Positions 7,244-15,069 of a stretch of 53,479 nucleotides of DNA are shown here, one piece after another. The translations under genes were made by a program, and so were the position numbers. This stretch comes from an uncultured Alistipes sp. (lineage in GTDB: Bacteria; Bacteroidota; Bacteroidia; Bacteroidales; Rikenellaceae), in the NCBI GenBank assembly GCA_900553175.1, contig USCH01000006.1, positions 1-53,479 of the forward strand, in the 5' to 3' direction. Under the pieces are notes generated by a model, which was given only the letters and a program-made list of their open reading frames with translations, had not been told where the DNA came from and ran no database searches. Numbering within the stretch: position 1 is the stretch's first letter; each line of letters opens with the position of its first letter.

Positions 7244-8261
7244 GGTTTTGCAGAAGATCCGTCGCCGAATCCTCGATGAAAGTAATATTGATCGGCAGAT
7301 AGTAGAGGTTGCTTCGCACCGCAGGCGGCACCTTCGCCCGGTTGGTCATCTTCACGGCATCCTTCTCGGTGGTGACGATCACCGCCTGCGGATGTTTGCG
7401 CAGCAGCGCCTCCAGGGCATGCATGTCGCGCATGCGGTAGACATGGTGGTCGTCGAGCGTCATCTCGGCCGCCACCTCGTAGCGTTCGCGCAACGTCCTG
7501 AGGAACGGGCCGGGATTGCCGATGCCCGAGAGGGCGATCACCTTGCGGCCTGCGGAGAGCGGTTCGCCCGACGCTTCGTCGGCATAGAGCGGCTGGGGCA
7601 TGAAGCTCTCGAAGCGCGTGAAGTAGACCCGCTGATAGGCCACCTGGATCAGCACCTTGCGCAGGATGCGCCGGTCGATGGGAGCCATCTTTTCGGGACA
7701 CTTCGTCACCACGAAGTAGTGGGCGCGGTGAAGTTCCGACGGCAGGTCGCGCAACGTCCCCGCAGGGAGCATCCGGTCGTGCTGCACGGGACGCGTGGCG
7801 TCGATCATCATCACGTTGATCTTGGGCTCCACATAGCGGTGCTGGAAACCGTCGTCCATGATGATGAGGTCCACTTCGGGATGTTCGGCCCGGAGGCGCC
7901 GGATGCCTTCGGCGCGCTTCTCGCACACGACCACCACCGTATCGGGAAACTTGAGCTTGATCTGCAGCGGTTCGTCGCCCACGTCGCGGTAGTGCGACGT
8001 GACGGCGACTTCGGCGTAGCCTTTGGTCCGGCGGCCGTAGCCGCGCGAAAGCAGCGCCACGCGGTGCATCTGCGACATGTAGCCGATAATCATTTCGGCC
8101 ATAGGCGTTTTGCCCGTGCCGCCCACGGTGATGTTGCCGATGCAGATGATCGGAATGTCGAACCGCTCGCTCTTGAGTATGCCCCAGTCGAAGAGGCGGT
8201 GACGCAAAGTCACCCCCATCCTGTACAGGAAGGATGCAGGCACGAGCAGGCTTTTCAACAT
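7218..8261 (-). CDS. lpxK: Tetraacyldisaccharide 4'-kinase (lipid A synthesis)
   Basis: A 347-residue inner-membrane-associated kinase that phosphorylates the 4' position of the lipid A disaccharide precursor. It has the LpxK P-loop in GNITVGGTGKTP (about residues 42-53), followed by the DDGFQHR block (residues 126-142 region) and the C-terminal TTEKDAVK motif. The N-terminal stretch with several hydrophobic residues fits membrane attachment. It is the first gene of the lpxK-PNP-ssb operon and has a consensus promoter upstream. Its presence shows that the organism makes lipid A; other lpx genes are elsewhere. Confidence 0.96.
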   Translation of the reverse strand: MLKSLLVPASFLYRMGVTLRHRLFDWGILKSERFDIPIICIGNITVGGTGKTPMAEMIIGYMSQMHRVALLSRGYGRRTKGYAEVAVTSHYRDVGDEPLQIKLKFPDTVVVVCEKRAEGIRRLRAEHPEVDLIIMDDGFQHRYVEPKINVMMIDATRPVQHDRMLPAGTLRDLPSELHRAHYFVVTKCPEKMAPIDRRILRKVLIQVAYQRVYFTRFESFMPQPLYADEASGEPLSAGRKVIALSGIGNPGPFLRTLRERYEVAAEMTLDDHHVYRMRDMHALEALLRKHPQAVIVTTEKDAVKMTNRAKVPPAVRSNLYYLPINITFIEDSATDLLQNLENDVRTN

Positions 8262-8290
8262 TTCTTCTACCTATTGGGACAGTCGACTTT

Positions 8291-8321
8291 CAAAGGTAGC
8301 AATATTTCCCGGTTCGTCAAA
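8291..8321 (-). promoter_or_regulatory. Consensus Bacteroidetes promoter for lpxK operon
   Basis: On the minus strand TTTG (8318-8321) is followed by 19 bp and TACCTTTG (8291-8298), a full match to the TTTG / TAnnTTTG consensus. The start codon of lpxK is 29 bp downstream. Confidence 0.85.
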
Positions 8322-8466
8322 ATAAAACCCTGCAAAACTCGGGCCCCGATTCTTTTGCGGCAGGGTGGAGAGGAGGGAAAAGAGCTTCCGAAGCGCCGGA
8401 TCGGGGCGGAATCCCTGGGGCGATGCTGCGAGTGCCGGCGATTGCGGCTAGCCGCGGAGAATTCCG

Positions 8467-8500
8467 AAAAAAACGACTGACGTTTGCGTCAGCCGTTTTT
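8467..8500 (-). terminator. Rho-independent terminator overlapping the SDR gene stop
   Basis: On the minus strand a hairpin with arms around CTGACG / CGTCAG and a GCAAA-type loop is followed by a run of seven T. It begins inside the last codons of the SDR gene, whose TGA is at 8489-8491. Confidence 0.8.
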
Positions 8501-9220
8501 GCGGACCGGAAGCCGCTCCCACAGCCAGGCGGGAATCGTCTTCCAGAGAAAGACGAGCACGGCGTAGCGGCGGTCGATGACGATGCGGCGTCTGCGGCGG
8601 CGGATCGCCCGGAAGATGCGGCGGGCGACGGGTGCGGGCTGCATGAGCATCGGGTAGTCGTCGCCCGCCAGCAGAGGCGTGGCGACGAACCCGGGGCGGA
8701 TGTCGGTGAAGCGGATGGGAATCCGCTCCATGCGGGCGAGCTGCGCCAGGGCGTCGATGTAGGTGTTTTGCAGCCGTTTGGTGGCGGAATAGGCGGGTGC
8801 CGACCCCAGTCCCCGGGTTCCGGCTATGGAGCTGATCGCGGCGATGTGCCCGCCTCCGTGCGTGCGGAACCAGCCGAATGCGGCGGTTATCATGCGCACG
8901 AATCCCTCGCCGTTGGTGCGGAGCGTGGCCAGTTCGATGGCGGGCTCCAGCTCCGTGTTGCGCTTGCCGATGCCCGAGGCATGGAAATAGATGTCCATGC
9001 CGCCCAGACGCCCGGCCAGTCCGGCCAGCCGCTGCGGGGCATCCTCGTGCGTGATGTCGATCCTTTCCGTTTCGATTCGCTCGGGCGCGAGCGCCTTGAG
9101 AGCGGCGAGGGCCTCCTCGTTGCGGCCCGCAGCGCCCACGCGCCACCCTGCGCCGATGCAGAGCCGGGCGACTTCCCGCCCCAGTCCCGAGGTGGCGCCC
9201 ATGATGACGATTCGTTTCAT
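8489..9220 (-). CDS. Short-chain dehydrogenase/reductase (SDR), substrate unknown
   Basis: A 243-residue classical SDR. The Rossmann dinucleotide motif is GATSGLG (residues 8-14). The catalytic set is visible as Asn103, Ser130/131 in AAISS, Tyr144 and Lys148 in YSATK. The usual NAG block after strand 4 is replaced by HASG. The C-terminus has an Arg-rich patch (RRRRRR around 206-212) followed by a hydrophobic aromatic segment, suggesting membrane association at the inner face. The gene stands alone, with a terminator directly after it and a 124-bp gap to the upstream dCMP deaminase gene. Substrate cannot be predicted from the sequence. Confidence 0.88.
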   Translation of the reverse strand: MKRIVIMGATSGLGREVARLCIGAGWRVGAAGRNEEALAALKALAPERIETERIDITHEDAPQRLAGLAGRLGGMDIYFHASGIGKRNTELEPAIELATLRTNGEGFVRMITAAFGWFRTHGGGHIAAISSIAGTRGLGSAPAYSATKRLQNTYIDALAQLARMERIPIRFTDIRPGFVATPLLAGDDYPMLMQPAPVARRIFRAIRRRRRRIVIDRRYAVLVFLWKTIPAWLWERLPVRKNG

Positions 9221-9344
9221 CCTTTCAGTCGGTTTGCGATTTTCGGGCCGGAGGCGTCGGAGAGACGCGGAAACTGCGGGTCTCTGCCGACGGAGGCTGC
9301 GCTTCGCCCGGCAAAGGCCGGATGAAACCGCCTTCGGGCCGGCG

Positions 9345-9791
9345 TCAGGCCTTTCCCGCTTCGTCGAGGTCGTACTGCACGCACTCGATGCCGACCTTGC
9401 GCAGGAGGTCGAGCCCCTCCTCCGAGCGGTATTCGTCGGAGTAGACCACGCGCCGGATGCCTGCCTGGATGATGAGCTTCGCGCATTCGATGCAGGGGGC
9501 AGCCGTGATGTAGAGCGTCGAGCCGTCGCAGTTGTTGGCCGATTTGGCCACCTTCGTTATGGCGTTCGCCTCGGCGTGGAGCACGTAGGACTTGGTTTTG
9601 CCCGCATCGTCCTCGCAGATGTTCTCGAAGCCCGAGGGGGTGCCGTTGTAGCCGTCCGAGATGATCATCTTGTCCTTGACGATCAGCGCTCCCACCTTGC
9701 GGCGCACGCAGTAGGAGTTCTCGGCCCAGATGCGTGCCATGCGCAGGTAGCGCAGGTCGAGCTGACGCTGTTTCTCTTCGTTGTAGCCCAC
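9345..9791 (-). CDS. Deoxycytidylate (dCMP) deaminase
   Basis: A 148-residue zinc enzyme that deaminates dCMP to dUMP for thymidylate synthesis. Zinc ligands and the catalytic Glu are visible: His72 and Glu74 in HAEAN, and Cys100 and Cys103 in PCIEC. The GYNGTPSGF substrate loop is also present. I choose the GTG start at 9791, one base after the secA stop, because it gives the family's normal N-terminus ending in LRYLRMARIWAENS. Upstream in-frame codons lie inside secA. It would be translated from the secA transcript. A typical length and complete motif set make the call firm. Confidence 0.92.
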   Translation of the reverse strand: MGYNEEKQRQLDLRYLRMARIWAENSYCVRRKVGALIVKDKMIISDGYNGTPSGFENICEDDAGKTKSYVLHAEANAITKVAKSANNCDGSTLYITAAPCIECAKLIIQAGIRRVVYSDEYRSEEGLDLLRKVGIECVQYDLDEAGKA

Positions 9792-9792
9792 C

Positions 9793-12700
9793 TTACATCC
9801 CTTTTCCGTGGCAGTTCTTGTACTTCTTGCCCGAGCCGCAGGGGCAGGGGTCGTTGCGGCCCACCTTTTTCTCGGCGTGGATGGGCATGGGCTTCTGCTT
9901 CTCCGCCTGCCCGGCCTGTGCGGCCGCCTGCATGCGCGAGGCCTGCAACTTGTTGACGTCGACCTTGGCGCGCTCCTGCCGCTGCCGCTGCACGGCGTCG
10001 GCATTCTGCTCGCGGACGGGGATGTAGGCCTTGCCGAGCACGGCCAGCACGTCGCGGTTGACCTTGACGAGCATCTTGGAGAAGAGTCCGAACGACTCGA
10101 ACTTATAGATCAGCAGCGGGTCCTTCTGCTCGTAGGTGGCGTTCTGCACGCTCTGGCGCAGGTCGTCCATCTCGCGCAGGTGTTCGCGCCAGGCATCGTC
10201 GATCGATGTGAACATCACCACCTTGGAGAAGACCTTGAAGATTTCGGCGCCGTCCGTGTCCTTGCACTTTTGCAGGTTGACCGGGACGTTGTAGCCCAGG
10301 TGGCCGTCGGTTATGGGGAAGTAGATGTTGCCCTCCATCTGATCCTTCTTCTCCTCGTAGATGCGCTGCATGACGGGACGCACGGTGTCGGCGATGGCCT
10401 TGGCGCGGCGTGCGTAGGCGCTCTTGAGGTCTTCGACGATCCGTTCGGCCAGCTCGGCGGGCTTGGCGTCGTCGTAGAACGCCGCGTCGAACGACGGTTC
10501 GACGGCCACTTCGCGGATCAGCTCGAAGCGGAAGTCCTCGAACTCGATGCCGCGATGCTCCTCGACGAAGTTGTCGGCGAAGTCGTACATGATGTTGTTC
10601 AGGTCGATCTCGATCCGTTCGCCGTAGAGGGCGTGGCGGCGGCGCGTGTAGATCACCTCGCGCTGCGAGTTCATCACGTCGTCGTACTCCAGCAGCCGCT
10701 TGCGGATGCCGAAGTTGTTCTCCTCGACCTTCTTCTGGGCGCGCTCGATGGCCTTGGTCATCATCCGGGCCTGGATCACCTCGCCCTCCTTCAGACCCAT
10801 GCGGTCCATCATCGTGGCGATGCGGCCCGAACCGAACAAGCGCATCAGGTCGTCTTCGAGCGAGACGAAGAACTGCGACGATCCCGGGTCGCCCTGACGT
10901 CCGGCGCGGCCGCGCAGCTGGCGGTCGACGCGGCGGCTCTCGTGGCGCTCGGTGCCGATGATGGCCAGACCGCCGGCCTCCTTGACCTCGGGCGTCAGCT
11001 TGATGTCGGTTCCTCGGCCGGCCATGTTGGTGGCGATGGTCACCTGGCCCTTGCGGCCCGCTTCGGCCACGACCTGGGCCTCCAGCTGGTGCTGCTTGGC
11101 GTTCAGGACGTTGTGTTTGATGCCGCGCAGCTTGAGCATGCGGCTCAGAAGCTCCGAAATCTCGACCGACGTGGTGCCGACCAGCACGGGGCGCCCTTCG
11201 CCCACCAGACGCACGATTTCGTCGATCACGGCGTTGTACTTCTCGCGCTTGGTCTTGTAGATCAGGTCTTCGCGGTCGTCGCGGATGACGGGCCGGTTGG
11301 TGGGGATCACCACCACGTCGAGTTTGTAGATCGACCAGAACTCCGAAGCCTCCGTCTCGGCCGTACCGGTCATGCCGGCCAGCTTGTGGTACATGCGGAA
11401 GTAGTTCTGGAGGGTGATCGTCGCGAAGGTCTGCGTCGCGGCCTCGACCTTGACGTGCTCCTTGGCCTCGATGGCCTGGTGCAGGCCGTCCGAATAGCGG
11501 CGTCCTTCGAGGATGCGGCCCGTCTGCTCGTCGACGATCTTCACCTTGTTGTCCATCACCACGTACTCGATGTCCTTCTCGAACATGGCGTAAGCCTTGA
11601 GCAGCTGGTGGACGGTGTGTACGCGCTCCGACTTGACCGAGTAGTCGTTGATCACCTCGTCGCGCTTCTGCGCCCGCTCCTCGGCCGTGAGGTCGCTCTT
11701 TTCCAGCTCGGCCACCTCGGCGCCGATGTCGGGCAGCACGAAGAATCCGTCTTCGTTGAAGTATTTCGACAGCGCCTCGTGGCCTTTGTCGGTGAGCTCC
11801 ACCGAGTTGAGCTTTTCGTCGATGACGAAGTAGAGGTCGTCGGTGATTTCGGGCATGCGGCGGTTGTTGTCCTGCATGTAGATGTTCTCGGTCTTCTGCA
11901 TCAACGCCTTGACGCCCTGCTCCGACAGATATTTGATCAGCGGCTTGTACTTCGGAAGACCCTTGTGCGTGCGGTAGAGCTTCACGCCGCCCTCGTCGTT
12001 TTTGCCGTCGGCGATGAGCTGCCGCGCCTCGGCCAGCAGCGAGGTGACCAGATTCTTCTGGAGGTTGTAGAGGTTTTCGATGGCGGGCCGGTACTGCTCG
12101 AACATCTGGTCGTCGCCCTTGGGTACGGGACCCGAGATGATGAGCGGCGTGCGTGCGTCGTCGATCAATACGGAGTCCACCTCGTCGACGATGGCGAAGT
12201 GGTGCTTGCGCTGCACGAGGTCCTTGGGCGACGAGGCCATGTTGTCGCGCAGGTAGTCGAAGCCGTATTCGTTGTTGGTGCCGAAGGTGATGTCGGCCAT
12301 GTAGGCGCGGCGCCGCGCCTCGGAGTTGGGCTGCGTGTCGTCGATGCAGGCCACCGACAGCCCGTGGAACTCGTACATGGGCCCCATCCACTCGCTGTCT
12401 CGCTTGGCCAGGTAGTTGTTCACCGTCACCAGATGCACGCCCTTCCGGGCCAGCGCGTTGAGGAACACGGGGAGCGTCGCCACGAGGGTTTTGCCCTCGC
12501 CCGTGGCCATTTCGGCGATCTTGCCCTTGTGGAGCACCACGCCGCCGAAGAGCTGCACGTCGTAGTGGATCATGTCCCACTTGATGTCGTTGCCGCCGGC
12601 CAGCCAGTGGGTGGCGTAGACGGCCTTGTCGCCCTCGATATGCACGAAATCCTTGGTCGCGGCCAGCTCGCGGTCGAAGTCGTTGGCCGTCACCTCCACC

Positions 12701-13086
12701 GTCTCGTTCTCGGCGAAGCGGCGGGCCGTGTCCTTCATGATGGCGAACGCCTCGGGCAGAATCTCGTCGAGTTTCTCTTCGATCTTTTCGTCGATGCGTT
12801 TGGTCGTCTCGTCGATCTCCTTGGAAATCTTTTCCTTCTCATCGAGCGTCGTCTCGGGCTTTTCGAGCGAGGCCTTCAGGGTGACGATGCGGGCCTCGTC
12901 CTCGGCGATGAAGTCGGCGATGCGGCGCTTCAGCTCCTCGCTGCGCGCACGCAGGGCGTCGTTCGAAAGGGCTTCGATCTCGGGGTATACGGCCTTGATC
13001 TTTTGGATGTAAGGCTCGATCTCCTTGCGGTCCTTGTCGGCTTTCGAGCCGAACACCGCCTTGATTATGGTTGCAAGAATATCCAT
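9793..13086 (-). CDS. secA: Preprotein translocase ATPase SecA
   Basis: A 1097-residue motor that pushes unfolded preproteins through SecYEG at the inner membrane. Domains in order are nucleotide-binding domain 1 with ATGEGKT (Walker A) and the DEVDS Walker B region, the preprotein crosslinking insertion, nucleotide-binding domain 2 with AGRGTDIKL and RQLRGRAGRQGDPG, the helical scaffold and wing, and a C-terminal linker. It ends in the zinc-binding tail CPCGSGKKYKNCH used for SecB/phospholipid contacts. Extra charged coiled-coil residues near positions 60-100 lengthen the N-terminal region, as is usual in Bacteroidetes. It has a strong consensus promoter and reads directly into the dCMP deaminase gene. 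Confidence 0.99.
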   Translation of the reverse strand: MDILATIIKAVFGSKADKDRKEIEPYIQKIKAVYPEIEALSNDALRARSEELKRRIADFIAEDEARIVTLKASLEKPETTLDEKEKISKEIDETTKRIDEKIEEKLDEILPEAFAIMKDTARRFAENETVEVTANDFDRELAATKDFVHIEGDKAVYATHWLAGGNDIKWDMIHYDVQLFGGVVLHKGKIAEMATGEGKTLVATLPVFLNALARKGVHLVTVNNYLAKRDSEWMGPMYEFHGLSVACIDDTQPNSEARRRAYMADITFGTNNEYGFDYLRDNMASSPKDLVQRKHHFAIVDEVDSVLIDDARTPLIISGPVPKGDDQMFEQYRPAIENLYNLQKNLVTSLLAEARQLIADGKNDEGGVKLYRTHKGLPKYKPLIKYLSEQGVKALMQKTENIYMQDNNRRMPEITDDLYFVIDEKLNSVELTDKGHEALSKYFNEDGFFVLPDIGAEVAELEKSDLTAEERAQKRDEVINDYSVKSERVHTVHQLLKAYAMFEKDIEYVVMDNKVKIVDEQTGRILEGRRYSDGLHQAIEAKEHVKVEAATQTFATITLQNYFRMYHKLAGMTGTAETEASEFWSIYKLDVVVIPTNRPVIRDDREDLIYKTKREKYNAVIDEIVRLVGEGRPVLVGTTSVEISELLSRMLKLRGIKHNVLNAKQHQLEAQVVAEAGRKGQVTIATNMAGRGTDIKLTPEVKEAGGLAIIGTERHESRRVDRQLRGRAGRQGDPGSSQFFVSLEDDLMRLFGSGRIATMMDRMGLKEGEVIQARMMTKAIERAQKKVEENNFGIRKRLLEYDDVMNSQREVIYTRRRHALYGERIEIDLNNIMYDFADNFVEEHRGIEFEDFRFELIREVAVEPSFDAAFYDDAKPAELAERIVEDLKSAYARRAKAIADTVRPVMQRIYEEKKDQMEGNIYFPITDGHLGYNVPVNLQKCKDTDGAEIFKVFSKVVMFTSIDDAWREHLREMDDLRQSVQNATYEQKDPLLIYKFESFGLFSKMLVKVNRDVLAVLGKAYIPVREQNADAVQRQRQERAKVDVNKLQASRMQAAAQAGQAEKQKPMPIHAEKKVGRNDPCPCGSGKKYKNCHGKGM

Positions 13087-13126
13087 AAACGATCTGTTGT
13101 TTGCGATGGTGAGTTTCTAAATCCTA

Positions 13127-13158
13127 CAAAAGTAAGGAAATTCTCCGTAAAACGCAAA
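13127..13158 (-). promoter_or_regulatory. Consensus Bacteroidetes promoter for secA
   Basis: TTTG (13155-13158) and TACTTTTG (13127-13134) are separated by 20 bp on the minus strand, a full match to TTTG / TAnnTTTG. The leader to the secA ATG at 13086 is about 35 nt and A/T-rich. Confidence 0.85.
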
Positions 13159-13326
13159 ATATGAGGAGCGGTGTTTGCGCTTTCCGCCGGGTCGGAACAC
13201 AATGCCGCCGGAAACGGAAACGGCCGGAGAGGGGAGACGCGGCATCCGGGAGGGGTGTCGTGTGGGTGGATAGTTGGAGGTGCGGGTGCGGCAGAGGCTC
13301 GGCCCCGGCGTGCGGATGAACGGCCG

Positions 13327-14304
13327 TTATTTCGAACTTGGAGAGCTGTGACGCTCCGCGTCGAGCAGGATGCGGCGGCCGACGGGGCATTCGGCGCACA
13401 GCGCCGGAGCGCACCATTCGGTGGAGAGCTGCAAGAGGGCCTGCGATTCGAATGCGTTGACCGGAACGAGGCCCGCACCGGCCCAGGCCCGCATGTAGCG
13501 GTTGTCTTCGGCGCCGAGCCGTTCGAGCAGCGAGAGCGCGTTGTCGCGCAGGGCTTCGTGGCCCGTGTAGCTGCCGTAGGCGAATTGCAGCACGGCGACC
13601 AGATTGATGCCGATGATGTGGGCCTTGAAGGCGCCGAGCCGCTTGGGCTGTTCGTCGCTCTCGGCGCCGGGGACGTAGTGGGTGCGCCAGTAGGGCGACG
13701 CCTCGATGCAGAAGAGGCGGCGGATGTCGTCCTCCGTGCGGCAGGCCATGGCGCGGCCCATGACGAATTCGTCCTGCGTGAAGAATTCGGCCGCCTGGGC
13801 CAGCCGCAGCACGGGGTGGTTGGCCGGGCGAATGCCCGTGAGCGTCCAGCTGTCGGGCCGCATCGGCTCGATGCCGTATTTGGCGGCGAGGTGTTCGAAC
13901 GAGCGCCGCAGCGAGAGCGTGTAGTCGTCGTGCCGGTAGAGGTCCAGCAGGCCCGAAGCTCCGAAAAACATGGCTTCGACGGCGCGGGGTGCGAGCCGTT
14001 CGCGGAGCACGGCCTTGTAGGGCACGCGCCGGGCGAGCGCGAGGTAGGCCTGCTGGTTCTGACGGTCGCCCAGCGTGCGGAAGTAGAGCAGGTAGAAGGT
14101 TTGGTTCCAGTTCTCGGCCGCCTCGCGGTGCAGCTCCCCGACGGTGCGGATCTTGCGTTCGAGGCGGTCGAATGCGAGCGCCGTGCAGATTTCGCTGCGG
14201 TTGAGGGCCGGCAGACCGGCCAGATAGCCGCCGCAAACGGGGCTGCCCGCGCCTGCCGCGGCTTTCAGCCGTTCGACGATCCGTTGTTTGCGCGCCGGGT
14301 CCAT
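13327..14304 (-). CDS. DUF2851-like conserved protein
   Basis: A 325-residue soluble protein with no signal peptide or membrane segment. It resembles the DUF2851 family found in Bacteroidetes: the NWNQTFYLLYFRTLG block, the RVPYKAVLRERL segment, EAMFFGASGLLD, and a later GIRPANHPVLRLAQ motif are typical of that family. The C-terminus holds a cluster of cysteines (CAPALCAECP) that could bind metal. It is the last gene of a four-gene minus-strand run (phosphatase-like, sufE, PaaD-like, this gene), starting 4 bp after the PaaD-like stop. The family has no established biochemical role, so co-transcription with Fe-S genes is the only functional hint. Confidence 0.72.
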   Translation of the reverse strand: MDPARKQRIVERLKAAAGAGSPVCGGYLAGLPALNRSEICTALAFDRLERKIRTVGELHREAAENWNQTFYLLYFRTLGDRQNQQAYLALARRVPYKAVLRERLAPRAVEAMFFGASGLLDLYRHDDYTLSLRRSFEHLAAKYGIEPMRPDSWTLTGIRPANHPVLRLAQAAEFFTQDEFVMGRAMACRTEDDIRRLFCIEASPYWRTHYVPGAESDEQPKRLGAFKAHIIGINLVAVLQFAYGSYTGHEALRDNALSLLERLGAEDNRYMRAWAGAGLVPVNAFESQALLQLSTEWCAPALCAECPVGRRILLDAERHSSPSSK

Positions 14305-14308
14305 CGGT

Positions 14309-14629
14309 TCAGAGCATGTTCAGTTCGAGCAGGGCCTCCTCCGACATCATGCTCCGGTCCCACACCGGATCGAACGTCAGCACCACGTTGACCTTTTCGA
14401 CGCCCCGGACCTTGCCGACCTGGATGTTGACATCCTCCACGAGCATGTCGGCCATCGGGCAGTTGGGGGCCGTGAGGGTCATGCGGATGTTGGCTTCGCC
14501 CTCGGGCGTGTAGTCGATTTCGTAGATGAGCCCCAGGTCGTAGATGTTGACCGGGATTTCGGGATCGTAGATGTTCTTGAGCGTCGCGACGATCTCCCCC
14601 TCGACGCGCAGTATCTCTTCGGGTGTCAT
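14309..14629 (-). CDS. PaaD/SufT-like (DUF59, MIP18 family) Fe-S assembly factor
   Basis: A 106-residue protein of the DUF59/MIP18 family, associated with maturation of Fe-S proteins. The hallmark strand DPEIPVNIYDLGLIYE (residues 22-37) and the TAPNCPMADML motif with its single conserved Cys57 are present. The WD pair near the C-terminus (FDPVWDRSMMS) also fits. The start at 14629 is set by the family's N-terminus; an upstream open frame lies inside sufE. It begins 2 bp after the sufE stop, so the pair is translationally linked, which supports an Fe-S role. Confidence 0.9.
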   Translation of the reverse strand: MTPEEILRVEGEIVATLKNIYDPEIPVNIYDLGLIYEIDYTPEGEANIRMTLTAPNCPMADMLVEDVNIQVGKVRGVEKVNVVLTFDPVWDRSMMSEEALLELNML

Positions 14630-14631
14630 GG

Positions 14632-15054
14632 TCACTGTTGCTGTTTGTTGGCGAAGGCCAGGGCGTAGAGCCGCATCTGTTTGACCATCGAGGCCAGTCC
14701 GTTGGCCCGGGTGGGCGAGAGGTTGGCGCTCAGGCCGATGGCGTCGATGAAGTAGAGGTCGGTGTCGAGCAGCTCCCGGGGCGTGCGTCCGTCGAGCACG
14801 CGGATCAGCAGGGCGATGATGCCCTTGGTGATGATGGCGTCGCTGTCGGCCGTGAAGCGCATGCGCCCCTCGGCATCGAGCCGTGCGTCGATCCACACGC
14901 GCGACTGGCAGCCGTCGATGCGGTACTGGTCGGTGCGGTGCTGGTCGGCGATGACCGGGAGCTGTTCGCTCAGCCCGATCAGGTAGTCGTATTTGTCGAG
15001 CCAGTCGTCGAAAACCGAGAACTCCTCGATGATTTCATCCTGTATTCTGTCCAT
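14632..15054 (-). CDS. sufE: SufE cysteine desulfuration protein
   Basis: A 140-residue sulfur acceptor that takes persulfide from SufS and passes it to the SufBCD scaffold. The active-site cysteine is Cys49 in DGCQSRVW, the same context as Cys51 of E. coli SufE. The C-terminal PTRANGLASM block is also typical. The neighbouring PaaD-like gene is consistent with Fe-S assembly. The suf structural genes (sufBCDS) are not in the window, so in this genome sufE is detached from them. It starts 15 bp after the stop of the phosphatase-like gene, in the same transcript. Confidence 0.95.
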   Translation of the reverse strand: MDRIQDEIIEEFSVFDDWLDKYDYLIGLSEQLPVIADQHRTDQYRIDGCQSRVWIDARLDAEGRMRFTADSDAIITKGIIALLIRVLDGRTPRELLDTDLYFIDAIGLSANLSPTRANGLASMVKQMRLYALAFANKQQQ

Positions 15055-15069
15055 GAGATTCGCGTTTTG

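Noticed and set aside
9808..13164. A 1118-codon open frame on the plus strand opposite secA
   Set aside because: SecA on the minus strand is unmistakable. The opposite frame is a repetitive Leu/Val/Asp/His/Gly string typical of an antisense frame in GC-rich DNA.
14630..14896. N-terminal extension of the PaaD-like frame into sufE
   Set aside because: The extension lies entirely inside sufE in another frame, while the ATG at 14629 gives the exact family N-terminus.
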